Shown: positions 22,251-34,678, counted from the stretch's first letter. The stretch is 64,000 bases of DNA from Oncomelania hupensis (GCA_036898135.1 CM072513.1:11940102-12004101), one strand, 5' to 3'. Program-made: numbers and translations. The notes: a model not told the origin generated them from the letters alone.

Positions 22251-22495
22251 GGAAGGGGGGGATACTTTGGGGAAGAATTGTCAAGTTTTGGGATTTGAAG
22301 ATGATATGGATTTATCTGCATATAATGTTGATGGTGATGATGTCTTGGATGATGATGATGTCCATTAATAACGCTCGTGTCTCCATCCATTGTCGAATGT
22401 ACAGTGCGCGATATGGAGAAATAAAGAATTTTAAAAAATGACAGGAAAGATAAGTCTAGTGTGGGAATGGGGGAATGGAGGTGGACAACAGAAGT

Positions 22496-22600
22496 GAGAG
22501 AGGTGCTTGGTTCATTGAGAGAGGTGCTTGGTTCATTGAGAGAGGTGCTTGGTTCATTGAGAGAGGTGCTTGGTTCATTGAGAGAGGTGCTTGGTTCACT
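22496..22600. repeat. 21-bp minisatellite, 5 units
   Basis: AGAGGTGCTTGGTTCATTGAG repeated five times. 21 bp is a multiple of three, so frames stay open across it (NEPSTSL on the minus strand). Confidence 0.97.
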
Positions 22601-22900
22601 AAGTAGTGAGTCTTCTGTTCTCCTTAACGACTTGACACAGTCTGTTATTTTGACAATCTCAGGTAGCGTATTCCATAACTTGGGGACTTCATTCTGTATG
22701 GATGGGGCACCAGATCTCTTGTTGTTTGTCTCCTTATATGATGGCAGGCGAAAACGGGATTGGAAAGAAGAGTGAAGCTGACGAGAGGGCTGATACATAG
22801 GAACCAACTCACATAGAGCAGTTTCCTGCACATATGCCAAAGCAATTGACAGGATCTTACGCCAGTTATGATCAATATGGTGTTGTTTTTTTCTTCAGGG
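22600..22900 (-). mobile_element. LINE RT C-terminal fragment
   Basis: Minus-strand translation around 22835-22610 gives YQPSRQLHSSFQSRFRLPSY, then APSIQNEVPKLWNTLPEIVK. This matches the pattern P.R.LRS ... G.....APKLWNSLP of CR1/L2-type RT C-termini. It is a short remnant fused by chance to the 21-bp array frame. Confidence 0.65.
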
Positions 22901-23084
22901 AGACAGTGCAGAGAGTACAGAAGTATTGAAAATGTTTAATTGGAGATGGAATATGATCAAGATGGAGCTGTTTTCATTGATCTTGAAAATGAACAACTTC
23001 ATTAAAAGATGTGTGTCAGTGTTAGGGTTACCCTATTACCTAATTACATAATTTCCTAACCACCAAACATATATATATTTACTC

Positions 23085-23400
23085 CTTCGGATGAGAGTAT
23101 AAACCGAGGTCTAGTCTGTGTCGCATACATTCCATCATAACGTACTTTAAAGATCCTGATGCTCATGTCCTAGACGGGTGAGTGCCGGTAACAAGAACAC
23201 ACCCAGCATGCACTTGGTCCTTATCCCCCATTTCTGGCTGCCCAGGATTGTGCTCAGTGGTCCGGGCGTCAGACCATGCGCCCAAAGGCTGCGGATGGGC
23301 GTCTCGGGCGGCTTGAGTTAGATCCTGTATCGGCCAGCGCCTTGAGCAGCTCTTGAGCTGGAAAAGCGCTATATAAGAAGGATCAAATAAATAAATAAAT
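23085..23400 (+). mobile_element. SINE or LINE-tail element
   Basis: Starts near TTCGGATGAGAGTATAAACC and GAGGTCTAGTCTGTGT, a block also at 56640-56680. It ends GCGCCTTGAGCAGCTCTTGA, then GCTGGAAAAGCGCTATATAA and an AAATAAAT tail. The same right half is inverted at 48655-48960. No coding frame is present. A non-autonomous SINE is the simplest reading. Confidence 0.65.
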
Positions 23401-23812
23401 ATATATTGGTGGTTTGGAATAGTCTCTGAATTTGTTCCTCAATACCTTTTGAAATCACATACAGATTCAGATTGTCTGGGGTTTAGTAGAGTCTTTTCTG
23501 AAGCGGTTTTGCAAACCTGTAGAAATGACGCATACATATTGGACATGTGTGGGGCGTGGCCGGTGTGTCTTCTGATACTTTAGTTGTGCTGCGAACTATT
23601 TACATCCACGGAATTTGTGTGTTTGCTGTTCAGACATAGTTGTTTGTCAGCCCTCAATCATGCATTCTGGAATGATGTTAGCTGCCACATAGTAGTTATA
23701 TATTGTAGTTCGAACCTGTCTGAAATGGTAGCTGGATGGTTTAGCCATTGACAGATGTCAACATCTGGACCACACATTTTGAGTCTCTCCTGATCTGAAG
23801 GTTATGCACAGA

Positions 23813-23844
<32 letters not shown>

Positions 23845-24240
23845 TGTCTGGTGCGGGAGCGGGGGTGGGTGTGAAGGGGAATATGGCCATTTCATTGATT
23901 TTCTTTTGTTTTGACACATTTGGTCATTGCTGTTATTTTAAGGTCACCATGCGTGTTTGTGTGTGTGATTGGGGGTCTCCTGTGCAGCGGGCCGATGTGC
24001 CCATGCCAGTACAATCCATTGTCCACTTACTGACACTCTGCAGTGTGCACAGCCCCACACCTAGTCACAGAAATATGATGAATACACATTATTGCATACA
24101 GCCAATACTATTTAATTTGTTTAAAAAATACTGTATCACTTGTCTAAATGTTTTTTTTTTCGAACTTGTCAAATAGTCCCTATGATTGCCGTTCTCCGTT
24201 TTTGTTCCCTCATGCAGCACAAACATTATGGGACTCTTAA
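23401..24240. other. Intron sequence, nothing recognised
   Basis: Contains a (GA)n tract at 23811-23843. No coding or repeat signature otherwise. Confidence 0.5.
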
Positions 24241-24249
24241 GTAATATTA

Positions 24250-24369
24250 TTTTGTATGAAGCCGGATGTTTAGAATGAATGCGTGAGTACTGCGCTTTGA
24301 ACTGATATTGTTTATTGGGAAAAAGCGCTATATAAATATCCCTATTATTATTATTATTATTATTATTAT

Positions 24370-24467
<98 letters not shown>

Positions 24468-24471
24468 ATAT
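24250..24471 (+). mobile_element. LINE family A 3' tail with TTA/GTA microsatellite
   Basis: GCCGGATGTTTAGAATGAAT, then GCGCTTTGAACTGATATTGT and AAAAAGCGCTATATAAATAT, identical in layout to 31240-31325. This leads into (TTA)n then (GTA)n, the latter about 35 units. It is an extremely truncated copy. Confidence 0.9.
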
Positions 24472-24885
24472 ACAGGTGTGCGACTGTTTGTGTGTGACTG
24501 CCTGAGCTTTGATTACGATTAGTGCCATGCAGGCGAGTCACTAGGTTTAGCTTTCCACTTGCAGGCCGTTGCCAGCTATAGTAAATCATGGGTAATGACG
24601 GGGAGATTGCAGTGTTTTGCACCTAAAGCAGGTTTGCCTGCCTTAATGTATGTACACATCATTGCTCAAATAAGAAATGTGGTTTTTGTTACGAAAGTCG
24701 TCACTTGAAAAACATCATTTGATGAGCTAAAGGCTCGGATTTTAATGAAATAATCTAAAATTTTTAGATTATTTTTGCATGTGTGTGTGTGTGTGTGTGT
24801 GTGTGTTTGTGTACTTATGAACAAAGCGCATTTGTTGCTCTTTTTGCGAACACTAAGATATTACAATTCATTTGCGTTGGACAAA

Positions 24886-25095
24886 GAGGAGGGTGAGAGA
24901 GAGAATGGTCACAGGAAATGTAATATTGTAGGTGAGAGAGAATGGTCACAGGAAATGTAATATTGTAGGTGAGAGAGAATGGTCACAGGAAATGTAATAT
25001 TGTAGGAGAGAGAGAGAATGGTCACAGGAAATGTAATATTGTAGGTGAGAGAGAGAATGGTCACAGGAAATGTAATATTGTAGGTGAGAGAGAGA
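24886..25095. repeat. 38-42-bp minisatellite, 5 units
   Basis: GAGAATGGTCACAGGAAATG plus TAATATTGTAGGTGAGAGA repeated. Length differences come from the number of GA steps. Confidence 0.95.
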
Positions 25096-25845
25096 ATGGT
25101 CCCTGGGGAATGGGTGGAGGGGTCGGGTAGAAGGATTCAGGTACTACTTGTTTTCTTTCAAAACATTACAGAGTTCATGTAGAACTTTTCTATTACTAAT
25201 TTTTGTTGTTGCTGTTTAGGGGATCACAAAATAACCCAGAGCTAAGTTGAATGACATTCCATCTCAAAGTCATGTTTTCCTTCACGTGTAAGGCCGTGTT
25301 GCTTTGAAATGATTATAACACGAGAAATTATACTGCTAACACTAACAGGTGATAAATCCTGATGCCATTGCAAATTTGTATTATCACTATTAATTAATGT
25401 AAGGTTACGACGCTGTTCACTTGGCATGTTGCTGCGCAATCTTTTCCAAAATGACAGAAGCAGCTCTGTAGCACCACACATTGACATAGTTCGGATTATA
25501 AAAAAGCAGAGGAGCGTGAAAGCCCAGTCCACAGGGGGTCTGGCTAAAGTCTTTTGTGTTGGCCTTGTGGCAAAAAATGTAACACGAATAAAAAAAAATC
25601 TGGTCCTTTTGTATATAATTATAATGTCTAAAATAAGCAACAAATAAGGTTGTGAGTTGTGTGCCTGCTGTTTCACTTCAGTCACCCCTAAACAGGCAAC
25701 AACTAAGGTTGTGAGTTGTGTGCCTGCTGTTTCACTTTAGTCACTTTAGGGGTGGTTATTGTGTTGAACTTTTAGCTTCAGACTAAACTTATCAGGAGTT
25801 TCGCTTTAGGAGGTGGGATCGTTAACCCTTGAAGTGGCAGTTTGC

Positions 25846-25945
25846 CGCCCGGAACTAATAAAACAGTTTATTATTCATACTACCGGAACTAATATTACAG
25901 TATATTATTCGTCCGCCCGCAATTAATATTACAGTATATTATTCG
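25846..25945. repeat. ~35-bp minisatellite, left part (split by RTE R2)
   Basis: About three units of CCGGAACTAATATTACAGTA plus TATTATTCGT(A/CC). The same array resumes at 28560 after the RTE element. Confidence 0.9.
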
Positions 25946-28557
25946 TACCTGTCCTGTCCTGTCCCGTAACCCGGAGGTCGTAGGGGCACCACAGATGATC
26001 GTTTAACGGGCATACTCCATCTTTCTCTGTCCTCAGCAGCCCTGATGGCTTCACTCAGTGTCAAACCAGTCCATTCTCGAATGTTGTCCTCCCACCTCTT
26101 TTTCGGTCTCCCTCTTCTTCTACCTCCTTGCACTGTGCCTTGCAGAATGGTCTTTGCAAGGCCTGATGATCTGGTGACGTGGCCACACCATCGGAGTTTC
26201 CGTTTCTTCACCACTGTGAGTAGGTAATCGTGTTGTCCAATGGCTTGTGTGATGGTCTGTCGGACTTCGTCTTTGGTGATGTGTTGGGTATAGGAAATGC
26301 CCAGAAGTCTTCTGTAGCACCTCATCTCCATGCTTTGTATTCTTCGTTGTAGATCTGCTGTGAGGGTCCATGCTTCGCAAGCATATATGAAGATGGAGAT
26401 GACAAATACGCTTATGTGTCCGGGGACGTTAATCTATATAATTAACTAACTAACTAAGAGAGTGCAGCAGTCTTACTTTGGAATGTAGACTGATGGTCAT
26501 GTCTTTGCAAATGGGCTTCAACTTTGTCTGGGCAGCAGTTGTTTGTGCGATCCTGGAGAGGACTTCCTGTCGTGACCCATTGTCTGATAAATGGCTCCTA
26601 AATATTTGAAGCTATGCACTGTGTTGAGGGATTGGCCTTGGACTTTGATGTCCGTGTTGATGCCATTGGTGTTGTTGGTCATCATTTTGGTCTTCTCTGC
26701 ACTTATTTCCATTCCATAAGCTCTGGAGGTGGTGTCAAACCTCTGTACCAGCTGTTCAAGTTCTTGTTCCTCTCCAGCCAATCCAACAATGTCATCTGCA
26801 AAACGAAGATTGGAGATTGCTCTACCCCTTATGCTGACTGTGCCATCGGGATCTGCAAGAGCATCTGACATGATTCCCTCTAGGAAGATGTTGAAGAGTG
26901 TTGGAGAGGGTAGGCATCCTTGACGCACACCAATTGTTGTTCTGAATCAGATCCCGATGACGCTGTTATGGAGGACTGCACTGGTAGCCTTGTCATACAG
27001 GCTTTTGATTACTTCAATAATTTTAGGGCTGATGTTGTACACTTTCATTGTTGCCCATAGAGCTTCATGCCAGACTCGGTCAGACGCCTTCTTGAAGTCT
27101 ATGAACACATGATATAGATGTTGTTGGTGCTGTAAGGTATTTCTCATAGATTATTCTTAGGTTGAAAATCTGTTCAGTGGTACTTCGCCCTGCCCTGAAT
27201 CCTGCTTGTTCTTCAGCTATGATTTGTTCAGCTTGGGGTTTCAACCTGTTGAGTATTATTTTCAGGAGGACCTTGCTGGGATGGCTGATGGTGCGGTAAT
27301 TTTCACACTCCTGAAGGTTACCTTTTTGGGGAAGAGTGATGACAAGCGTCTGGGTCCATGGTGTAGGCCACTCCCCACTCTGCCAGATCTTGTTACAGAT
27401 AATGGTGAAGGCATCAATCATCGCTTCTCCTCCTGCTTGTAGCAGTTCCGCGGGTATGTTGTCCACTCCCGCTGACTTCCCTTTCTTCAGCGATTGCACT
27501 GCTGCCTCAACTTCTTCCCGGAGAATTGGGAGGATTTCTTCTTCTTCTCTGTTCTCGGGACATGCTAGAACTGATGGGTCTCCATTTGGTGTATGGTTGT
27601 ACAGGTCAGAGCAGTACTCTGTCCATCTGTCCAAGACTTCTTGTTCTTCTGTAAGGCATATGCCAGACTTGCTTTGGATCGTGAAGACTTTGGGCTGTTT
27701 AACACTTGTCAGCCGCTTCACAGTCTGGTAGGCCTTCTTGCTGTTGTTCTTGTTCAGACTGTTCTCTATTTCCTGGCATTGATCTTCTATCCAGTTCTCC
27801 TTTGCTGTGCGCATGCCTTTTCGGATGTCATTGTTGATTTTTTGGTAGACATCAGCTCCCTGTGAGGTGTTTTCTTTCTTTTTTTTAATCTCTCTTCGTT
27901 TATCACAAACATCCAAAAGTTCAGGTGTGATCCACGGCTTCTTCTTTGGCTGGTGCTTGCCATGGATCTCAGTGGCGGCATCTGTTACAGCTGAGTTGAA
28001 GGTGGTGGTCATGGTGTTGACGTCTACTTCACCAGCCCCCAAAATGAGCAGTGGTGCAAATTTCCCTCCAATTGTGGCCTAAAGTAGTTCTGCCACCTCC
28101 GGGTCTTGCAGTTTGTCCAGGTCGAACTTCAGTCTAGTGCACTTTGCTGGATTTTACTCTCTTCAAGTGGAGCCGGAAAGACATCATCACGAGATCGATA
28201 TCTGCTCCTGGAAAAGTGCGTGTCCTGCCAATGTTGATGCTTGATCTGAAGCGTTTCTTGACCATGATGTAGTCGATCTGGTTGTGATGCTCCCCGCCGG
28301 GACTGTGCCATGTCCATCCGGCATCTGGAGTTTTTGTGGAGACCAAGCGTGTTTGCCAGTACCAGATTGTTGTATCTGGCAAACTCCAAGAGTCTCAGAC
28401 CCCTGTCATTTGTCTCGTTGTTACAGTGGTGTCCACATGTGTCTCCCCAGTTGTGGTGCGCATCTTGGCCAACCTTGGCATTCCAGTCGCCTTGCACTAT
28501 GACTATGTCCTTCTTCGGCACTTGGTCAAGGACCGCCTGTAGATTTTCATAAAAATT
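25946..28557 (-). mobile_element. RTE-like LINE (R2), 5'-truncated
   Basis: The 2.6-kb minus-strand copy ends at 25946 with a (GGACA)n-type variant of the family tail. From the 5' side it gives the endonuclease middle (VIVQGDWNAKVGQDAHHNWG at 28510-28450; ANTLGLHKNS), then a long frame at 28042-27080 with linker and RT fingers (GKSAGVDNIPAELLQAGGEA; EEQAGFRAGRSTTEQIF). RT core follows at 26928-26518 (FADDIVGLAGEEQELEQLVQ, with intact FADD) and the C-terminus at 26331-25939 (MRCYRRLLGISYTQHITKDE; GRPKKRWEDNIREWTGL). Frameshifts separate the parts. An unrelated ~55-bp filler with AACTAACTAACTAA sits at about 26406-26457. Confidence 0.9.
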
Positions 28558-28559
28558 AT

Positions 28560-28715
28560 TATGATTATTCGTACGCTCGGAACTATTAATACAGTATATT
28601 ATTCATACCCCCAGAACTAATATTACAGTATATTATTTGTCCACCCGCAATTTATAATACAGTATATTATTCGTACGCTCGGAACTAATATTACAGTATA
28701 TTATTCGTACGTAAT
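28560..28715. repeat. ~35-bp minisatellite, right part
   Basis: Four further units of the 25846 array (GCTCGGAACTAATATTACAG plus TATATTATTCGTAC). Confidence 0.9.
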
Positions 28716-29237
28716 AAGGAGATATGTCGGTATTATCTGCGCAGTGTTACAGGGAATAAACAGGTTGTTTTGTCAAAATAACTCTTTTTATGCCTTGATG
28801 CATGCATTGATTGTTTGGTGTCGACGAAGAATGCAACATATTAACAGGATTCAACAGAAGGTTGTCAACTTGATCTGCTGATTTGTTGGGATGATGGGAG
28901 CTGCGGATTATGAATCCGAATGAAAGAAAAGTGTACAAATTATACAAAGTAAAACAGGAGTTTCATAATCTTATTTTAAAACTTTCAATGCAACAAAACT
29001 CAATTCCAAAATGGCCTCAAAATAATGATATTGGTTTAAACATAACTTTATTGAAGAAAACCAAATAAAGCATTACACAGCTTACCCAAAGGGCACACTC
29101 AAGCATGCAAAGCTGACATTAGTGCTACCCTTTAAAGTAAATACAACAATTAAAGTGTCAAAAGAGGATATTTGAACTAAAGCAAATGCAAGGAAAAAAT
29201 ACAATAATTGATATACAAAATGTAACAAAACCAACTA
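28716..29237. other. Intron sequence, nothing recognised
   Basis: No coding or repeat signature seen. Confidence 0.45.
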
Positions 29238-29375
29238 ATCCATCAATGTCATTCGCAAAACGGAGGTTGGAGATTGGTCTCTATGCTGACTGTGTCTGCA
29301 AGGGCATCTGACATGATGCGCTCTAGGAAGATGTTGAAGAGTGTTGGAGAAAGTAGGCATCCTTGACGCACAGCG
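29238..29375 (-). mobile_element. RTE-like LINE internal fragment (R7)
   Basis: Matches 26790-26930 of R2 (CATGATGCGCTCTAGGAAGA, TGTTGAAGAGTGTTGGAG, GTAGGCATCCTTGACGCACA), with a short internal deletion. It lacks both ends of the element. Confidence 0.85.
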
Positions 29376-30104
29376 TCTTAATCATAACAGCCAGTGAGGG
29401 ATGGATGAGTAAATCTTCTTCTTGGGTCTCGAGACAAGAATGTGTATGAATAAACTAAATTTGTCTTCGTCCACATTTTAACTATGTAGGCCAGTGAACA
29501 AGATCCATAGATTACGTCGCCCGAAAAAAGAAATGTCCCGGTTGCATGCTGTTTCTGTTCACCGCTTTTATATATTTTGATGTTTGATCTTTATTTCATA
29601 CAGCCTCGGGCCCGGGGCAGGCATTTCTAAATATAAAATACCTGGTGACAATCGTGGCCTGTAGAACTTGATCGCGTTGACTCGAGATCTAAAGGTTGAT
29701 CGTTCGGTTTGAGACATTTTAAATTATACTGCAGCTCTTCTGATGACGATGATAATGATGGAAATGGGCAGGTTAGAAGATGATAGAATTGCACTGTTTT
29801 TTGCTGGTGAAAAGCAGTTCGCATTAGAGCTTGCAGGATAATGACTGACATTGAACCTCTTTGGCCAGCCTTTCTTCGTTGTTGCGGTTTTATTGTTGTT
29901 GTTTTGTTTTTCATGCAGTGATAAATAAAATACCAGGATCAGTCACTACAAATTTTAAACTGTTTGAAGTTAAAATTGCGTTGAATGGCCTAGCTGTTAA
30001 ATTGGCCGTGTGTGTCCTTCAAGCTCAGCTGACCCATTTTCAGCATCTATTTTGGTTGTGCGGCACTCCTGCCTCTCCCATTCATCGTTTTTCACTCCTT
30101 TCCT
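29376..30104. other. Intron sequence, nothing recognised
   Basis: Some CpG-containing stretches (29510-29650) but no supported exon. Open frames at 29627-30294 lack domains; the latter runs into the LINE. Confidence 0.4.
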
Positions 30105-31359
30105 CCATTTGCAGATCACTTCCAATCTGTTTGCATCACCAACCACCTCTCTGAACCGTCCAGACTTGCCTTCGGTGTTCCTCAGGGGTCAGTTCAAGGC
30201 CCTGTTCTTTTCATCCTTTACACATCTCCTCTGTCTCACATCATCCAAAACCATGACTCTTTCCACCATTTCTACGCAGACGACACACAGCTGAAAAACA
30301 GTGACACTCCTCAAAACCTTCCATCCATTCTGACAAAAACTTCTGAATGCTTTGAAGACGTTTCTAACTGGATGACAGTCAACAAGCTCCAACTCAATGC
30401 AAACAAAACTGAAGTTATGCTCACAGGTACCAAACACAACCTATCTTCTTCCTCTTTAGACACTGTCACTCTTGGCCAGACCACTCTTCCTATGTCATCT
30501 TCTCTCAAAAACCTTGGTTTCGTTTTTGACAACATCCTCTTGTCAGAATTCATCCGCAAAACCTGTCAAACATGCAACTTTCATCTCCGTAGAATAGGCC
30601 TTGTCCGCAAATATCTGACCACTGACGCTACTGTCAAACTCATTTCCTCTCTTGTTTTGTCATGCTTAGACTACTGTAACTCTCTCCTGGCTGGACTTCC
30701 TTCTTCTTCTATTTATCTGCTCCAGCGTGTTCAGAACTCACGTTGAACTCAGCTGCACGTCTGGTTCTCAAAAAGAAAAAAAATCTGATCATATCACTCC
30801 CCTTCTACATTCAATCCACTGGCTTCCAGTGTCTCATAGAATTATCTACAAAATAGCTATTTTCTGTTACAAGTGCGTCCATGGCTTAGCCCCTTCCTAC
30901 CTCACCCAGAACATTCAATTCTATAAGCCTTCTAGAAATCTTCGTTCTTCCCCTGACACCCTCATTCTTCACATATCCCGCTACAAACTCTCCTCTACTG
31001 GCTGTCGATCTTTCTTAGTGCTTGGCCCTTCAACTTGGAACTCTTTTCCCTTCTCTCTTCGCAGCTCTCCAAAACATAGCTACTTTCAAATCCAACTTGA
31101 AAGCTCATCTCTTCCTTAAATGTTTCTGAGCTTGCCTCCCATCATCATATACTGCCTTCATCTTCCCTTATTAGCTCTCCCCTCCCCCTACCCTCCCTCG
31201 TCTCTTATTCGTTAGCAAGTGTCTGATTTTAATTTGTATGAAGCCGGATGTTTAGAATGAATGCGTGAGTACTGCGCTTTGAACTGATATTGTTCCTTGG
31301 GAAAAAGCGCTGTAAAAATATCATTAATATAATTATTATTATTGTTATTATTATTATTG

Positions 31360-31439
<80 letters not shown>

Positions 31440-31440
31440 T
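30105..31440 (+). mobile_element. CR1/L2-like LINE (family A), plus-strand 5'-truncated copy
   Basis: Begins inside the RT with FQSVCI, then FGVPQGSVQGPVLFILYTSP, YADDTQLK (30270-30295) and LQLNANKTEVMLTGTKHN. At 30372-30746 the thumb region follows (SSLVLSCLDYCNSLLAGLPS). After a frameshift, 30755-31119 gives SDHITPLLHSIHWLPVSHRI and the LGPSTWNSFPFSLR end. The 3' UTR, GCGCTTTGA / AAAAGCGC hairpin (31277-31310) and (ATT)n tail (31330-31440) close it. The YADD box is intact here, unlike the copy at 13267-15455, but the frame is broken. Confidence 0.92.
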
Positions 31441-31744
31441 GTTCTCCCTTTGTTTTCACTCTTCATGTGCCACTCTTCCACACACCTCCACCCTCCGCTT
31501 CAGTTGTGGTGTCTCTATTTGCTCGCCCCAGTTTGGGTTTGAATGGTGGCTGCAGCCTTGCCTACGAGGCTTATTGATAGAGTGGTCGAGTAAGCGATAC
31601 ATCGTCATGACCCGTGTTGAAGTCTTATTGACAGAGTGGTCGAATAAGCGATAAATCGTTATGACTCGTGTTGACAGTTCAGGATGATGGCCCTGGGGAA
31701 AGTTAAGGAGATATATTGTACGAATTTCTGTTACTGTTGTGACT

Positions 31745-31835
31745 TAAATTGATTCTGTTTGTGTGTGTGTGTGTGTGAGGGAGAGAGAGAGATTTTGTGT
31801 GTGTGTGTGATTGTGTGTGCATGTGTGTGTGCATG
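31745..31835. repeat. (TG)n / (GA)n compound microsatellite
   Basis: TG runs, a GAGAGAGAG patch, then TG runs again. Confidence 0.9.
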
Positions 31836-31904
31836 TGTTAGATGTACGTAGTTTAGTACCTATATTTTTATTGATCCATGTTTTTATTGTATTGTAAAGA
31901 GTAG

Positions 31905-32000
31905 TCTCTTTATTCTGCAAGAGCTTGTATGAGGGGAATGCCTGTGAGCGCTTTGAGCAAATTTTTTAGTTTGGAATTGAGCTTTATAAAATTTAGTAGT
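31905..32000 (+). repeat. LINE/SINE 3' tail
   Basis: GAGCGCTTTGAGCAAATTTT, TTAGTTTGGAATTGAGCTTT and ATAAAATTTAGTAGTAGTAG, matching 20435-20510. Confidence 0.65.
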
Positions 32001-32639
32001 AGTAGTAAAATATAAAATGTTGAACAAGACGCATGGAGATGGGCGGGTTAGACAAATAGAGTTTTAATCTGTGGTTCATAACAGCAGCACAGACAAAGTA
32101 TACCTGTAGCTTTAATCCAAGCTTTAGCCTCCGATGGGCTTTCACTGTTCAGCCGATTCAAACAAATTCAGGGGCATAGCAAAATAAGTGAGTATAAAAT
32201 AAAACTGAGCACTCTAATTCCGCGCATTCAATACAATAAATATAATACAAATAATTGGTCAATTCTAGCAGGCATATATATACACACAGCGTATTATTAT
32301 ACGAATGAATAAAAGGTTGTTTAAGTCAATCATACTATTTGGAGTATTTGCTATCTGCATGTTGACCGCGCTCCCTCCACAGATCCTTTGACCACGCCTC
32401 CTCCGCAGATCCTTTCAACACGCACATTGAGTGTTGCCCACAAGCATTGGAAAATGTATTTGAATGGCTTGCTTCGGTTTTGTTGCTGCCAATAAGACGC
32501 CTCATTATGTTTGTTTTTTTCGTTTTTGTAAAGGCGCATGCAACTATCATTTTGTTTGAACAGAAGGTGATAAAGGGCGAAGAATAAAATAAGAGTAAGA
32601 TTATCTCATTATCACTTTAAAAGTATTATTCATTAGTAC

Positions 32640-33130
32640 ACTTAAACAAGTTTTCCTCTAGAAGCCACTGATATTCCCCCGACTGCCAGCAGAAAAGGAA
32701 ATTAGTTTCTGCCCTTCTCACTTCCGTCTTCGTCCGAGAACGCATTTGGTTCCACTGTCCTTTCGTGTTAGGCAGCCTATTCGTGGGTTTCACAACAACA
32801 TTTTTCTTCGTTCACCGTCCCTGGCCATGAGATGAAGGCGGTTGGCTGCGATGGAAGGCTGTGCTTGTTTTGGCCCACAAAGCACCGTTTGTGGGACTCG
32901 AATCCTTGAAAAGCAGCGTCAGGCGCGAGAGATTGTTTTCATTGTTGTGGTGGCCGCCGCAAGCCGTCCATTGTCTCTTAGTGTTTTTATCATCGCCATG
33001 TGGTCCCTTTTCTCTCGCCCCTCAAACCTGCAACTCTGCTACCCCGCAACCCGACAAAGAAAAAAAAGCTTACTGTATGTTAGCTGGTCGGTTCTTTTTG
33101 TGATAAGAGGAAGTGGGTATCAGTACGGTA
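32640..33130. other. CpG-containing, apparently unique stretch
   Basis: Less AT-rich than its surroundings, with many CpGs (for example CTTCCGTCTTCGTCCGAGAA), and free of recognised repeats. A 98-codon frame at 32842-33138 has no domain. It may be a regulatory element or alternative promoter inside the intron; nothing proves that. Confidence 0.3.
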
Positions 33131-33361
33131 TAGAGTGAAGATCTGGAAAGAACGTCTATTGGAAGTTGTTTTGATTGTTTAGCACTTAAGAGATAAGAGC
33201 ATTATTTTATAATCGATGACGTTAAACTTGCTAAGGTGGTGGTTTGCTTTATATATTGGTTGTTTAATGCCAGTTTCGAACAGGTTGGAACCCCATATTA
33301 GAACTTTTCTCAGATGTTAGTTAACGTTGTGACTACCAGATGAGAGAAAAATGGTGAATTG

Positions 33362-34678
33362 AGGTTGTTATTCACTCTGTACAGAAAGCATGCTGTTGAG
33401 AGTCAGTCATTCGCAGACGACACACAACTGTATAAATCCACCGCCCCGTCTCTCATTAATTCCACTGTTCAGACTTTGGAGAACTGCATCACAGACATTA
33501 AGTCATGGATGACAATCAACAAGCTTAAGCTTAATGACGATAAAACCGAAGCCCTCCTCATTCACAAGCACAACACCTCCTCCTCACTCTCGCCCCTCCC
33601 AACATCGCTTACAGTAGGGACAACAAACATTCAGTTCTCATCCTCAGCAAGAAATCTCGGCTACATTCTCTCCGATGACCTGTCCCTCAACAACCACATC
33701 TCCAACGTCTGTCGCTCTGCATACACCGCCATACGCCAAATCAGCTCCTTTCGCCAATGTCTTACAGTCCCTGCCACCAAAACCCTAGTCTGCTCTCTCG
33801 TCCTTTCTCGTATTGACTATTGCAACTCTCTCCTTGCTGGCTCCCCAAAACACATCATTGACAAAGTACAAAAGGTTCAGAACTCAGCAGCTAGACTAGT
33901 ATTCCGAGCTAAGAAACGCGATCACATCACACCTCTACTACATTCCTTCACTGGCTTCCTGTGCAAGCACGCATAGAGTACAAACTCTCTGTTCTCTGTC
34001 ACAATTTCTTCACAGATTCTTGTCCTTCCTACCTTGCTGATCTACTGTCTGTCTACTCCCCTTTACGCACTTTAAGATCTTCTGCTGACACTCGCACACT
34101 CAAGGTTCCCGTCACCCGCACTAAGACATACGGCCAACGTGCATTCGTTTACTCCGCACCTAAGCAGTGGAATTCCCTTCCCTCTCATATCCGCAACATA
34201 CAATCAACACAAGCATTCAAAAAGGCCCTCAAAACCCACCTCTTCAAACTGCATTATTCAGATTGATTTGTATCCCGCTGCCATTCTCTCATCTTTTGTC
34301 TATGTCTGATCCGTAAGTGTATACACGGCAGTAAATATTTATACTGTTTTTCTTCCTGGGCCTAACCGGGCATATAAATAGCGGTGAATAGGTTTTTTTG
34401 CTATTCTATTTCTGTCTTTTTTGTCATTTGTGCACATAGTTGTAAATAGTCTATTTCTGTCTTTTTTGTCATTTATGTACATAGTTGTAAATAGTCTGTA
34501 CCTTTACTGTTCCGTAGTAAATAGTCTGTACCTTTACTGTTCCGTCTTTGGTGTATTGTAGCAATAGTGATGTTTTATCGAGTGCATGTATTTATATGTA
34601 ATGACTATGTAAAGCGTGGTGAGCCTAGTCATAGGCTGGAGTACCCGCTATATAAAAATTCATTATTATTATTATTAT
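33362..34678 (+). mobile_element. CR1/L2-like LINE (family B), 5'-truncated
   Basis: Starts within the RT at SFADDTQLYKSTAPSLINST, so the catalytic FADD box is present but the fingers are lost. It continues with MTINKLKLNDDKTEALLIHK and LVCSLVLSRIDYCNSLLAGS. After a one-frame break at 33950-33965 comes KLSVLCHNFFTDSCPSYLAD, then QRAFVYSAPKQWNSLPSHIR and a natural stop after LKTHLFKLHYSD at 34266. The 3' UTR (34267-34660) holds a ~45-bp internal repeat (TCTGTCTTTTTTGTCATTTG). The tail is GTACCCGCTATATAAAAATT plus (ATT)n. Confidence 0.92.

Noticed and set aside
22028..22840. 270-codon minus-strand open frame
   Set aside because: A chance fusion of a LINE remnant, a 21-bp minisatellite (NEPSTSL) and the antisense of an RTE fragment.
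24089..24622. 177-codon frame with poly-Thr and poly-Asn
   Set aside because: It is a translation of TTA and GTA microsatellites on the reverse strand.
26045..28552. Plus-strand open frames across RTE R2 (and equivalents over R1, R3, R4, R5)
   Set aside because: Antisense shadows of the endonuclease-RT protein; the same shadow recurs at every RTE copy.
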